The notes under the pieces are model-generated. The model did no database searches. It was not told where the DNA came from and saw only the letters and a list, made by a program, of their open reading frames with translations. Positions 21,269-31,794 of a stretch of 64,000 nt of DNA are shown here, one piece after another; position 1 is the first letter of the stretch, and each line of letters starts with the position of its first letter. Origin of the DNA: Caecitellus pseudoparvulus (lineage: Eukaryota > Bigyra: Bicosoecida); the NCBI GenBank assembly GCA_965644315.1, contig CBFFRQ010000048.1, positions 1 to 64,000 of the forward strand, written 5' to 3'. Made by a program: the position numbers and the translations under genes.

Positions 21269-24017
21269 ATGTTCGCCGGGTCAGACAAGGTATTTGGTCG
21301 TGGGGCATCGGTTGGCGAGGTGCAATTTCCGCATGCTCCATGCTGGCTCTTCACAGGCGGCAGGCGCCTTGGCCGGCGTTCGGGCTTCTGATGAGGGGGA
21401 AGACATCATGACTGCGGCGTCCAAGTCCTCTGTTGGAGAGATCATCGTCGCAGAGCATGAAGGCAAGCCACTGGCACTGATGCCGTGCCTGAACAGTGGC
21501 ACTGGCACAGTGGATTGGCAGCAGGCGCCAAGCGACATCATGCACCGGACCATTGCGACAAGCCAGCTCCGAGGAATGCTCCACGACACACAACGCTGTG
21601 TCAAGTATCGCAGGTGTATCTTTGCTGCCGTGGCGGGCTTTGCTGCAGCACACGGGCGTGCACCGGTTGTGCTGGACATTGGCGCAGGCTCAGGACTGCT
21701 CTCTCTCTTTGCACGTGAGGCGGGGGCTGCTGCTGTTTATGCCTGCGAGATGTTTGAGCCGCTGGCTTGCATAGCGCAGGGCATCGTGGCAGGGCAAGGT
21801 GCGGGGCAAGGCGCACTGGGGCAACCGCTGTGTGAAGTGACGGTTTTGGCAGGCAAGAGCACGGATGTCGTTGTGGGGGGTTCCGGTCCCTGCAGCATTC
21901 CAGTGAAGGCTGACTTGTTGGTGTCTGAGCTGTTTGACTCAGTCCTACTCGGTGAAGGGCTGATACCGACGCTGCGCGACGCCCGCGAGCGCCTGCTGCA
22001 TCCACATGCTCTGGTGATCCCGCGCCGCGCGCGGGTGTGGGGCCAGGCAGCGCAGTCTGACGCTTTGGCTGCCTCTTGCGACACGCATGGGTTGCAGGTG
22101 GCGGGACTGCCAGTCGTGCGGACTGAATGGGGGGCTGCGTGTGGGGCGAGGACTGCATTGCCGCTGCACGTGCGGGCTTTGCGGCCACAGCCAACAGCCT
22201 CCTCGGATCCACAGCTCATGTGGGAGTTTGACTTTCAGAACTTCGAAGCATCTGCAGTGCCCGCTGGCGATTTGGCCCAGTTCCCGGGCTCTCGACAGGC
22301 AGCAGGCGTGCATTGGTACATCAGCAAAATCTGGGCAGGAGTGCGTCCTCATGGTCTCATTGCTTGGTGGGACGTGCACCTCGACACCAGCTCCCAGGCG
22401 TGGCAGGCAGCAGCAAGCACTGCTGCTGGATTAAAGCCACAGGAAGCTGACATCGGCTCACCCTCGGCACTTCCGGACGAGGAGCAGTTGGCTGGCGACC
22501 CGCGGCCTGATGTCTTTTCCACCCACCCTGCACCATGGTCTGTGCCAGCCGCTTCCTGGGATTCATGCCGCGAGAGCATGCCAAGTGCCCTGTCGACTAG
22601 CCTAGCACCTGCAACATGGCCGTGGCCGTGGCAAGATCACTGGGTGCAGACGTTCCTTCCTCTGCCCCCGATTCCCCGCGGAGCGGCCGAGGCAACAGGC
22701 CACGTGTTGTTTGCGCGCTCCGACCTCACGCTGTGGCTGCGACCAGCAACCACCGACGGCCAAGCGGATGGAGAGCCAGCGGCGTCTGCAACAGGCGCAG
22801 GCTCGGCAGCTGATTCCGGCGGCAGGTTAGAGGACTCAGACCCTGCGCCTGCGTCGTGTACTTGCGGCGGGCACCAAGTGTACCACCCTCTGCGCCTGGC
22901 TGCCCTGCGAAGCGACGCGAGTGCAGCCCAATGGGAGACCGGTCTGCACGCTGCCTTTGCTTGTGTGAATGGCGCCGATGCAAGCACATCCCGACTGACT
23001 CTGGTCGCGGATGTGTCCAGCGGGACTGCCCACGCCTCGCGTGTTTTGGGGGTTGGCAAGACTGGGGCCGTTTCTGTGTTTTCGCTGCAGTACAGCACGC
23101 CCGTGCGCACGTTTTCTCAAGCCGTTCTGGCTGAAGCTGGCTGTGCCGATGCGGTGTCTGTTGGGGGCGTGCATGCCATGCAGGAGTGGATGCAGCTTCA
23201 GTGTGGCCGGGTTGCATCCCTTGCGCAAGAGCTGGGGCAAGACGCGCCTGACCTCGGCATTCACATCCTGACAGGAGAGGCTTGGTACCCGCAGATGCAC
23301 TCCGCGCCCTTGTGGGCACTCGTGTCCCTGTGGCTGCGCATTTCATCTCTGCGCGGCGCTCTCGCGGCATGTGCTGTGATCAGTCCCAGCATGGCATACG
23401 TGCGATGCGTCGTGGTGCGGCTGGAGGACTTCTGGAGAGGATACGCCCCAGCAGGCAAGCTGTACGGGATTGACCACAGCGGGTTGGACGAAGCCATGCA
23501 GCCATTCATGCAGAGCGGTGTGACTCTGCCAGTTCCCATGTGGGAGTATGAGATGCGGCCGCTGTCTCAAGTCACGACGCTGGCGGCGTTCCCGCTGGCG
23601 TGCGACGCCTCGGCAGTTCTGCCCGAAGTCGCAGAGGGACTGCGGCATGATGTCCCCTTGACTTGTGCAGGCGAGCCCCACGCAGTGGTCACGTGGGTTG
23701 ACTACAACACCGCTCCAACGAAGCCGGACACACTCTCCACCGCCGAAAAGAATACGGTGGCCTCCTTCGCACCCCCTCAGGTGCAGTACGCACCATGGGA
23801 AGGGGCGCTGGCTGGCTCTTCAACTCCGTGCATTCAGCAAGAGGAAGGCAGCGCTCCCCTCCCGCCCCGGGGACCAGCCAGTGGCAAGCAAACCCTGACT
23901 CTCATGCCGTATCCCTGGACGAAAGCCGAGGCTGGAGACTGTATCACGGTGGAGCTGAAGGCGAGGCAGTCTGCTGGTGCATGGCTAGGATTGGATGTGC
24001 AGGGGTATCGGCAGTGA
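21269..24017 (+). CDS. PRMT7: protein arginine methyltransferase 7
   Basis: Exons join(21269..21289,21357..24017) give 893 aa, against about 690 in animals. Exon 1 encodes only MFAGSDK; the 67-nt intron begins GTATTT and ends TTCACAG. A second possible start lies inside the intron at 21334 in the same frame (MLHAGSSQ), so the first intron may be skipped by a downstream transcription start. The N-terminal methyltransferase has HDTQRCVKYRRCI, motif I VVLDIGAGSGLLSLF (about 111-125) and the double-E loop ELFDSVLLGEG (about 195-206). The THW loop is DHW (QDHWVQTFLPL). The C-terminal half is a second, degenerate methyltransferase module, as in PRMT7, with extra disordered insertions. PRMT7 makes monomethyl-arginine on histones and splicing proteins. 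Confidence 0.85.
21323..21333 (+). promoter_or_regulatory. CAATTTCCGCA motif in PRMT7 intron 1 / upstream of alternative ATG
   Basis: The motif lies within the short first intron and also immediately before an in-frame ATG at 21334. This is the clearest case where intronic and promoter-proximal readings of the motif compete. Confidence 0.4.
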
Positions 24018-24334
24018 GGGACTGAACTTGCTGGGGGTGGTCTGCCCGTCCCAGGTGTGACTGGCTCGGCTATGGGACACGCCACACTGGCTCCAAGTGC
24101 ACTGCAGCAGAACTGGCCGCAATGCAAATCCCACTGCGAGGTGCAGGAGCGCGTGAAGCCGTGCAGCAGTCACGGCTATCTACATCGCTACAGAGCTGGA
24201 CAGGCGCCATTGGCCCGCCCAGGCAAAGCTTTCTCTGGCAGGGAGCCTGGCAAGCACGCACCAGAGCAGAAACGCGTGGCAAGTCGACCGCCGGCTCTGC
24301 CTGCTGCTCACCCCTCCGGCGCAAGTTCAGCACC
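24018..24334. other. intergenic region between PRMT7 and the next gene
   Basis: The downstream ORF is technically open back to 24122, but that part lacks protein-like composition and the chosen ATG at 24335 starts a clean membrane anchor. The interval is read as 3' flank, promoter and 5' UTR. Confidence 0.5.
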
Positions 24335-27300
24335 ATGGAGCTGATGAACGTAGTTTTAGTGCTGCTGGCCGCCCTTGGGGCTGTTTCATTGGCTTCCACT
24401 GCCCTGCAGTGGCTGCAGAGTGCTCTCAAGGTGGAACCCCCCAACCACGAAGCTGGGGCGTCAACTGAGGCCTCCGCTGGCGCTCCTGCCTCCAAAGTTG
24501 GCGCTGGCAGCACCACCCCAACAGCAGCTGTTCATGTCACATCGCCAGATGCAGGCAGCGCGCTGGACAGCTTTGCGGCCTTCAGCGATGCGAGCAGTGA
24601 CAGTTCCGGTGTTGCCGCCGTTTCTCCAGCACGTGGCAAGACTGAACTCGCCTCGCACGCACCAATTCCAGACTTGCCTGCGTGGCCCGAACAGCACTGG
24701 GCATGTTGTGGCCCCCAGCTCCCCCTTACGCCCGAGTTCATGGTGCTGGTGGCGCTGGTCGTTGACGTTTCCTCCCGGAAGCGAACCAGTGAGTGCAGCG
24801 CCTCGCAGGGAAAGCACTTCCCCCGCACGCGCCCCCCTGCCTACCGCGCTGCACCTTCTCCCGCCCCGCCCACGGCAGTGCACTTGCAGGGTAAATGGAT
24901 TTATGAAGGGTCTTTGGACGGGACGAGTGGCGCATGGGGCTCTGCTGGCGAGCGGCGCGTGCAGGTGAAGCTGTCTCCCGCCCACTTTGCTGCCCTTCCC
25001 GTCAGGCCCGGAGAGCTACAAGGCAAGCCTGTGAAAGTGGTCTTGGAAGCCGCTTCAGGCTTGTCAAGCTCCTCCCCTCCGCCCCTTCTCGGCCTGTGGT
25101 GCTGGGACAGCCCTGCTTCTGACGCTCCGCAACTGGAATCAAGGCGGCCCACGTCGCCCACTGCTCAGCCGGACGGTACCGTCGACGCGGCTCCCTGCAG
25201 CGCCGCGCCTGACATGAAGGTGGCAAGGGCTTCGTCTCCCACATGCGACACAGATCTGGCAAGTACCCCCCACTCCTCCACTGCCGCTGCTCACCCGACC
25301 GCTGTTGAGACAAGTGACGATGCTATTCCTCCGGCTGTTGGTGAGCCAATCGCCGTCCCTCCGGCTGAAGAGCTTGGTGCTGAGGAGGCTGCGAGCATGC
25401 CGAGCGAAGAGCCCTGTCATGATGCAGTTCATTCAGTTGCGGGCCCATGCGCGGGCGAAGTGGATGCTGCTGAACGGCAGGCGTCCATTCCTCTTCAACC
25501 GCCAGGTGACAGTCCTTGCCTCGCCCCTGCGTCACCTCTCATGCGGTCGGTCACTGAGCCTGAGACCGCTGTGTCAGACCAAAGCAAATCATCAGAGGGC
25601 CAGAGTGATGACCAGCCGCAGCCTCTACAAGTGTCGCCTGCGGTCGTCAGTGTGCCCTCCCCCGGGCAAAACATGCTGGGCATGAGCTCACAGAAAATGC
25701 CCGGATCAGCATGGGACGAGGCTGGGCACACCTTCAGCTTGGGTGGGGACTTCCTTGGCTTGGCAGGTGATGGGCTGACTGCCTTTCTGGCAGGTGGCAC
25801 ACCTCCTCTCCACCCACGCTCAAGCCCAGCGCTTGATCACACGCCGCCCGCATACGACCTGGTCGGGCTTGTGGATGACTTGTCTGCGCACACGCCAGCG
25901 TCGCATGATCGCCAACCTCGCCGGCACTCCCCTGCCTCTGCATGTGGCTCAGACTCCCCAGCTCCACAACCAACTGCATTCGACTTGCCGGAGTCGACAT
26001 TTGTGCAGAGGCACAATGCTGACCCCTTTTGTACCTCATTGGGAGGCGGCCTCGGCGAGGCCATGGGCGGTTTTTCTCTTCCCGACTCCTTGCTGCTGTC
26101 TCCAGAGGCACACGTGGCTACTGCAGCAGCAGAAGCTGCCCTGCAGTCCCCGTTACCTGATGAGTCGTCTGAGTCTTCGGTGACCCACTCACAGGACGGC
26201 AGTGCTGGCCCAGCAGCTGAAGAGCAGGCCGCCACCTCCGCAGAGGAGGAAAGTGTCCCAGATGACTCAAGCAGTCTCTCTGCAGCAGAGGGGATTGTGA
26301 GCGGTGTCTCTTCTACCAGCTTTTCCCGCCACTTGGATGTGAATGCCCCCCCGTTCCAGGGAGATCTCACCGACGGCATCGCCTTCCTGGGCGGCATGAA
26401 GCAGGTGGACACTTCCACCGCACGGGACAGGACCCCTGCAGAGCAAGAGGCAGCCACAGCAAAGGCAGCTGCGGCCTTGCGTGCTGCGTGTGCGGCCCGG
26501 CGAGGAGCGGCCAAATCTTGGAAGCCCCCCCTGAACACGGCAGCAGCACTGCTTTCAGGAGGGGCACCTGGCAGCGTCGAAGACGGCTACAGCATTGAGT
26601 CTGGTCGCTCGCCGTTGTACGGCCAGTCTCCCGTGACTGATGGACCAAGCGGGGTGCAGGGTGGCATGTATGGCTTTTCCGCAGGGTTCGGCCACCCACC
26701 TGGTGGCAGCAGTGGCTTTCCTGGCCGCTCTCACACTGCACCATCCGCCCCTTCTCATTCGGCGCCCGGTCAGCTCCACAGCGCTTTCCATGGCTCGCAT
26801 GGTCCTGGTGGCTTCACTGGCGCGCAGGCAGCCGGGCTCCTGCTCAGTGGGAGCTCCACAACGGCCTCCTCCTCCATCTACGAAGAAGACATCGTGTACG
26901 CCCCCCCTGGGGCGCCCATGTCTCTCTCTCACAGGAGCCGGGGTGGCAGCGGCGGCAGCGGTGGTAGCTCTGACGTCTCCACCACCCGCATCTCTCCCTC
27001 GCAATGGAGCTCTGGGTCTGCGATTGAGGATGTCGTGTACGTGTCCACCGCCACAACCCGCGCGGCCAGGGCGGCGATGACGTCTCCTTTGGATGACGCT
27101 GCGTCGCAATCAGCGGGCGGCTCTTCCGCCTCGAGCTGGAGCCAGCCACTGGTCGGCGCGAGCAAGGCCCTGCCCGCCCGTTCCATGTCCAGCTCTGACG
27201 CAGGCGCTGGAGAAGGGCTCGGCGGCGGGGACCAGGACTCCGCCACAGCAGGCGGCGCGTCGGGCGGCAAGGTCCTCACAAAGAAACAAGAACGCAACAA

Positions 27301-27367
27301 GGCTTACTGGAAGCGCCGTAAGGCTCTAGCAAAGGCAGCCAAGGCTGCGCGAAGGGAAGGCCTGTGA
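24335..27367 (+). CDS. N-terminally membrane-anchored, Ser/Pro-rich protein of unknown function
   Basis: The ORF is open further upstream, but the ATG at 24335 (1,010 aa) begins a textbook signal anchor: MELMNVVLVLLAALGAVSLAS, followed by LQWLQSAL. A small folded-looking segment lies at about residues 105-250, with hydrophobic FMVLVALVVDV and a strand-rich GKWIYEGSLDG...RRVQVKLSPAHF...KPVKVVLEA stretch ending GLWCWDS. The next 600 residues are disordered and acidic/Ser/Pro-rich. The C-terminus is strongly basic (KKQERNKAYWKRRKALAKAAKAARREGL region), which may bind RNA or membranes. A GTGAGT...TTGCAG pair at 24789-24889 looks intron-like, but removing it shifts the frame into stops. No family recognised. 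Confidence 0.6.
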   Translation: MELMNVVLVLLAALGAVSLASTALQWLQSALKVEPPNHEAGASTEASAGAPASKVGAGSTTPTAAVHVTSPDAGSALDSFAAFSDASSDSSGVAAVSPARGKTELASHAPIPDLPAWPEQHWACCGPQLPLTPEFMVLVALVVDVSSRKRTSECSASQGKHFPRTRPPAYRAAPSPAPPTAVHLQGKWIYEGSLDGTSGAWGSAGERRVQVKLSPAHFAALPVRPGELQGKPVKVVLEAASGLSSSSPPPLLGLWCWDSPASDAPQLESRRPTSPTAQPDGTVDAAPCSAAPDMKVARASSPTCDTDLASTPHSSTAAAHPTAVETSDDAIPPAVGEPIAVPPAEELGAEEAASMPSEEPCHDAVHSVAGPCAGEVDAAERQASIPLQPPGDSPCLAPASPLMRSVTEPETAVSDQSKSSEGQSDDQPQPLQVSPAVVSVPSPGQNMLGMSSQKMPGSAWDEAGHTFSLGGDFLGLAGDGLTAFLAGGTPPLHPRSSPALDHTPPAYDLVGLVDDLSAHTPASHDRQPRRHSPASACGSDSPAPQPTAFDLPESTFVQRHNADPFCTSLGGGLGEAMGGFSLPDSLLLSPEAHVATAAAEAALQSPLPDESSESSVTHSQDGSAGPAAEEQAATSAEEESVPDDSSSLSAAEGIVSGVSSTSFSRHLDVNAPPFQGDLTDGIAFLGGMKQVDTSTARDRTPAEQEAATAKAAAALRAACAARRGAAKSWKPPLNTAAALLSGGAPGSVEDGYSIESGRSPLYGQSPVTDGPSGVQGGMYGFSAGFGHPPGGSSGFPGRSHTAPSAPSHSAPGQLHSAFHGSHGPGGFTGAQAAGLLLSGSSTTASSSIYEEDIVYAPPGAPMSLSHRSRGGSGGSGGSSDVSTTRISPSQWSSGSAIEDVVYVSTATTRAARAAMTSPLDDAASQSAGGSSASSWSQPLVGASKALPARSMSSSDAGAGEGLGGGDQDSATAGGASGGKVLTKKQERNKAYWKRRKALAKAAKAARREGL

Positions 27368-27595
27368 CGGTACCCGACCCCGCTCATGGCGCAGCAGTGC
27401 ATTCATCGCCTGGCGGCAATTGACTTGGCGTGGGCAACAGCGATGCTATCTCGGGGTGGTGGAGGCGCGGCCGTGGCCAGCCGCGCCCGCCACACACACG
27501 GGGTATGCAAAGTCGCCATCCCATGCACCAAGCTCAGCCGCCGTGCGAACACAACTGGATCAATGCACACAGTGACCCTTACCCTCTTCACTCGC

Positions 27596-28597
27596 TCACT
27601 TGGCGTTCATGAGACCCTTCGCTGTCTGCTCGCTGCCTTGCAGGCTGGACGACGCGTACTTGTCTAACAGCATGCGCTTCTTGCGCTCCAGGACGAGCTT
27701 AGACACCACCTCTTGCGACGGCACGGGAACATGGGCGCGCAGGGTGGGATCAGACACTGCACTGGCGGCTGCCGACACTGGCACCGCCTCCCCACCCGCC
27801 ACCACCAGCTTGGCACCCTTGGAAGCAGACTGCAGCAGCTCCCGGCGCGCCTTTTTCGCAGCAGAGTCCTTGGCCTCCCAAGCCTCCACCGCTGCCTGGC
27901 GCTGTGCCGCCTCTGCTTCGCGCTCTGCAGGCACGAGGGTGCCATCATCCTCATCCCGGAAGCCAAAGTAGTCAGGCGTGATGGCCGCGAACATCTGGCC
28001 CCGTGTGCGCTTGGGCCGCTTAGGGGCGGCATCTGTGAACAGCTCACGCACTCCAGGGAGGTCCTTGGCCGCGCCAAAGTACCTGTACCCCCGTGAGTGC
28101 GGCAACTCCCGCCCGTCAGCAGCAAACATGGAGCCTCCAGAGCGGGAGTGGTCAGGGCCCCCTAGCTCCTTGATGCGGCGGTTCCAGTGGTGCAGCTCGC
28201 GCAGGAGCTTGTTGATTTCATCGTTCAAGTCTCGCAGGCGGGATTCACCCAGTCCAGCTGCGTGGCAGAGCATGGCAGGGCCGAAAAGGTACGTCTATGC
28301 TGGGAGAAGCAGCAACCTGCGAAGCGCACCACGCACCATTCTGGATCTCCGACACCTTCTGTGAAATCTGCCGGACTAGCTCACGCCTCCAGCGGTCTGC
28401 CTCTGGCAGAGTTTCACACAAGGACGCCAAGTATGGGCGCTTGCTGTGGACAATTGAGGGAGCGTGTGCACCCGCTGCAGCACTTGCGCTGGACCAGCGC
28501 CAACGCACCCTCCAAGCTGGTAGCCCTTCTCGTCGGCGACCTTGAGCTGCAGCCATCGATTCAGCGTCGCGTTTTTCTTTTCCTCATTACGGGCCAT
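27596..28597 (-). CDS. ISY1: pre-mRNA-splicing factor ISY1
   Basis: Exons complement(join(27596..28257,28337..28443,28509..28597)) give 285 aa, the same length as human ISY1. Both donors are GTGCGT. ISY1 is a step-I factor of the Prp19/NTC-associated spliceosome; its N-terminus reaches the catalytic core. Exon 1 gives MARNEEKKNATLNRW. Exon 2 gives KRPYLASLCETLPEADRWRR and QISQKVSEIQN. Exon 3 gives GLGESRLRDLNDEINKLLRE, RIKELGGPDHS and RGYRYFGAAKDLPGVRELF, near-identical to animal sequences. The C-terminus keeps AHVPVPSQEVV...KKRMLLDKYAS. The segment between (about 165-215) is Ala/Lys-rich and variable. The gene is convergent with the upstream membrane protein gene and divergent from the histidine kinase. 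Confidence 0.95.
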
Positions 28598-29088
28598 ATT
28601 CGCAAAGCACGGGGCACGTCAATCTGTAGCCGGTTCCGCGGTGTGCGGAAATTGCCCTCCACCGGCAGGAGTTGCTGCCGCCGCGAGCCTGCAAAGCTGA
28701 CCACGTGCCGCGTAAACTGGCTGGGGCCTAGTCTGTGCAAATGCGTGAAGGCAACCGCAGCCGCGGGAAAGAAATCGTTGGGTCTGGTTTTGTCTGGCTG
28801 ACCTCTTGGGAGGCAACATCGACAGTTGGTGCGAGTGCAAGGCCAGCGTGAAGATGGTCAGTAAAATAAAACCTAAACAACGACATCATCTCGCTTTTGG
28901 ATCCTGACAACCTTTCGTTGTGAAGAGCTCAACTCGTGCGGTTCCATTGCTTGGAAGCAAAGCGGCAGGTACACTGAGGAAACGCTTCCGTGCATCGTGC
29001 CACGCAAGTTCACGTGAGCTTGTGTGGCGAAACGTACACCTGCTGAGCTTAATCCACGGATGCTGAAGTCCAAGTACATGAGTACTCC
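28598..29088. other. divergent intergenic region, ISY1 / histidine kinase
   Basis: This region lies between divergent genes and is locally AT-richer (near 28860-28885) than its surroundings. It contains the ISY1-side motif described separately. No further gene seen. Confidence 0.5.
28641..28655 (-). promoter_or_regulatory. GCAATTTCCGCACAC motif upstream of ISY1
   Basis: On the minus strand the motif lies about 45-55 nt upstream of the ISY1 ATG with no plausible intron between, favouring a promoter or 5' UTR role at this locus. Confidence 0.4.
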
Positions 29089-31647
29089 ATGAGGCTTCAC
29101 TGTGCTCCGCCTGAGCGGCTGCTTCGGGGGATTGCCGGTCCACTGGCTCTCTTCGTAGCTATCTTGGCCATCGCCGGCATTGCCCGATCTGCCGATGATT
29201 CGGAGAACGCAGCGCTGAAGGCGCAAGCCGCAAGCTCCCAAACCCTCACATCAAGCGACCTTGGAGTGAGAGCTGGGCCCTGCCTGTTCATGCTGGGCCT
29301 GCAGTTCGCCGGGTTGTTGCGTGTGTCAGCTGACGGCGCTCCGCCGCCCACGAAGCACGGAGCTGCGCTGGCCGGGCTGCGGGGGCTGCTGTCGACCTTT
29401 TGGCTGTACAGTGGTGCCGCAGTCACGGCCAGTTCGCTGATCTGGCTGGCGCCGGCTTTGAGGCCAGTGACGCTGCCGTCAGCGGTCGTCGCCAACGTGC
29501 TTGTTGGGCCGTCCCCGGTCAACCACTTGATGCTGGCGTTCCCGATCATCCTGCGAGTCGTGGACGCTGCGCTGGCGAGATCTGAAAGACAGGGTGGGAC
29601 AAAGGGTCGCGTTTCAGGGCGCAGCTCCCAGGAAGAGTCCCTGCGGCGCATTGCCTGCGACAGCGCCTTTGGTGCGTTCTACATGTGGGGTGCCTGGTGC
29701 TTGCTGTACGCCTGCGTGCTGGGAGTTGAGGTCCTTTTTTCCGTGTGTGACGCGGGGAGTGGTGCTGGAATTTGCGAAATCACGGTTGGATCGGGCCGTA
29801 TTGCGACGCGGGTGGTCCAGGTCTTCGTGGTGGCGGGGTTTCTCGCTGGACAAGTGTTCGTCATGAAGAGCCCCATCATGAAACGCAGCTTCTTGGCCAT
29901 AACCGTCGTGTGCCTGACAGGCATGAATGTGTCTTCTTTCATGTTCCTATTTTCAGGAAGCTCCGCCGATGAGTTCTGCCGGTCAAATTACTTCGTCGCC
30001 AGCTTGCTGTTCGGCACGGTGATGCCGGGCACGATTTATGTCCTGTTGCTCTTAGCTGAGGCAAACCGTGCCGCGTCCCTGCACTCCTTCCTGCGGTACT
30101 TGTCCCACGAGGTGCGTGTGCCGGCCAACGTCGCCATCCTGTCCCTGGAGGAGGTGGAGTCCCTGGAAAGCGAGGGGGAAGTGGACCAAGGCAAGGCGAC
30201 GTCGCGCGGCGCCGTCTCCCCTGGCAGGGCAGCCCTTGCCCCTCCAGACGTGCACGTGAAGGGCGGCAGTGGTCACGATATCACGCGGGAGGTGGGGCAG
30301 GTTGACGTGCCTGACTGGCTGAGTGTGCAGGGCCAGCGGCGAGCAGCAGTGGGAGAAGTGCGTGCCGCGCTGAAGCACATCAAGGCCCTCATGGATCGCA
30401 CGCTTGACATGGCACGTCTGGAGGCAGGCGCACAGGAGCTGCGAGGTGGCGTGTTTGACCTGTGTGGGTGGTGGGGGGACATTGGGCGGCTGTCTGCGCC
30501 TTCCTTCGCGGCGGTGGGTGTGGCTTTGCGGCTGGGCGAGGGGCAAGTGGATGGGCGGGGCTTGAAGTCGTGCGGCGAGGTGCAAGTGTACGGTGACGGC
30601 ATGCGTGTGCGGCAGGCCGTGTTGAACTTGCTGGACAACGCGTCCAAGTACACCCCTCGTGGTGGGCACGTTGAAGTGGCGCTGCAGGTGCAGGGAGGCT
30701 TCGGCGCAAGAGCAGGTGTCCAGAGCGGGGCTGGTGTGGCAGGGGATGGCGGCCGGTCATGCTGTCAGGGGGGTGGGCCGGTAGAGGAGGGGACGGGGGG
30801 GCTGACGGCGCCGCCTGGTGACGGCTGGACGGTGGCGACGCTGGAGGTGTGTGTGTCGGACGATGGGCGGGGCATGACGCGGGAGGAGCAGGCGAGCATC
30901 TTCGTGCCGTTCTCCCGCCTGCACACGGGGGAGGAGGGCACGGGGCTGGGCCTGAACATCTCACGCCGTGCCATGCTGCTGCACGGGGGTAACCTGACGG
31001 TGGACAGCGAGGGCCTGGGGAAGGGGACGGCGTTCACAGTGAAGGCACAGGTGTGGGTGCGGTGCAGCGGCAGCACACCAGTCCACCCCCCTGCCGGTGC
31101 TGTGGGCGTGCGCGTGGCGCCAATGAAGCAGGCGCCACACGACAAGGGGCCGTCTGTGTCGAGTGCGAGTGGCGTGTCTGCCGTGCCAAGCGGCTCATCC
31201 ACAGGCACGGCCAGCTCAGAGCAAGGTGTGACACGGGGCCGAGCTTCAGGTGGTCGCATGCATTTGCTAGTGGTGGACGACGATTCCACGACACTGCGAG
31301 TGCTGAGTCGACTGCTGCAGCGCAAGCTACACCCTGCTAGCCTGTCCAAAGCGCGAGATGGGCAGGCAGCTGTGGACTTGGTGCTGGCTGCGCTGGGCGG
31401 GGAGGGGCAGCTGCCGACCCACGTGACGCTGGACAACTCCATGCCCGTGTTGTCAGGTGTGGATGCAGTGCGGAAGATGCGTGAGGCGGGGTACACCGGG
31501 CATGTGGTGGGTTTGACAGGCAACGCCATTGGGAGTGACCGTGCGGAGTTTCTGGAGGCGGGCGCAGACGTGGTGGTGACGAAGCCGGCGGAGTGGGCGA
31601 CGCTGGAGCAAGCTCTTGGCATGTCTGGTGGGGCAAGCAGTACGTAG
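29089..31647 (+). CDS. membrane-bound hybrid sensor histidine kinase
   Basis: A single exon encodes 852 aa. Several hydrophobic segments in residues 10-325 form a polytopic sensor (for example GIAGPLALFVAILAIAGIA, MWGAWCLLYACVLGVEVLF, VVQVFVVAGFLAGQVFVM, GTVMPGTIYVLLLLA). The H-box follows directly (FLRYLSHEVRVPANVAIL, His340), then the N-box (LLDNASKY, Asn517), G1 (VSDDGRGM), the F-box region (FVPFSRLHTGEEGTGLGL) and G2. After a Ser/Thr linker comes a receiver domain: acidic triad DDD (730-732), phospho-acceptor Asp782 in VTLDNSMPVLSG, and Lys832 in VTKP. It should autophosphorylate His340 and pass phosphate to Asp782. A downstream HPt or response regulator is not in this window. The missing PAS and extracellular domain suggest sensing within the membrane. 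Confidence 0.9.
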   Translation: MRLHCAPPERLLRGIAGPLALFVAILAIAGIARSADDSENAALKAQAASSQTLTSSDLGVRAGPCLFMLGLQFAGLLRVSADGAPPPTKHGAALAGLRGLLSTFWLYSGAAVTASSLIWLAPALRPVTLPSAVVANVLVGPSPVNHLMLAFPIILRVVDAALARSERQGGTKGRVSGRSSQEESLRRIACDSAFGAFYMWGAWCLLYACVLGVEVLFSVCDAGSGAGICEITVGSGRIATRVVQVFVVAGFLAGQVFVMKSPIMKRSFLAITVVCLTGMNVSSFMFLFSGSSADEFCRSNYFVASLLFGTVMPGTIYVLLLLAEANRAASLHSFLRYLSHEVRVPANVAILSLEEVESLESEGEVDQGKATSRGAVSPGRAALAPPDVHVKGGSGHDITREVGQVDVPDWLSVQGQRRAAVGEVRAALKHIKALMDRTLDMARLEAGAQELRGGVFDLCGWWGDIGRLSAPSFAAVGVALRLGEGQVDGRGLKSCGEVQVYGDGMRVRQAVLNLLDNASKYTPRGGHVEVALQVQGGFGARAGVQSGAGVAGDGGRSCCQGGGPVEEGTGGLTAPPGDGWTVATLEVCVSDDGRGMTREEQASIFVPFSRLHTGEEGTGLGLNISRRAMLLHGGNLTVDSEGLGKGTAFTVKAQVWVRCSGSTPVHPPAGAVGVRVAPMKQAPHDKGPSVSSASGVSAVPSGSSTGTASSEQGVTRGRASGGRMHLLVVDDDSTTLRVLSRLLQRKLHPASLSKARDGQAAVDLVLAALGGEGQLPTHVTLDNSMPVLSGVDAVRKMREAGYTGHVVGLTGNAIGSDRAEFLEAGADVVVTKPAEWATLEQALGMSGGASST

Positions 31648-31794
31648 GGCATGTCTGCCAGGCTTGAATGTACGTTTAAGAATTCAGGTGTGATCTTTTC
31701 ACCTGCGGGGACGCCCAAGACCACAAAGTGTACGCATGCTGTAAGTCTCGCTTTATGACGTCTTGCTGCACACCACATGGATGACCTGGCACTT

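Noticed and set aside
24789-24889. GTGAGT...TTGCAG intron in the 24.3-27.4 kb gene
   Set aside because: Its 101-nt removal shifts into frames with early stops, while the unspliced frame continues for 800 residues.
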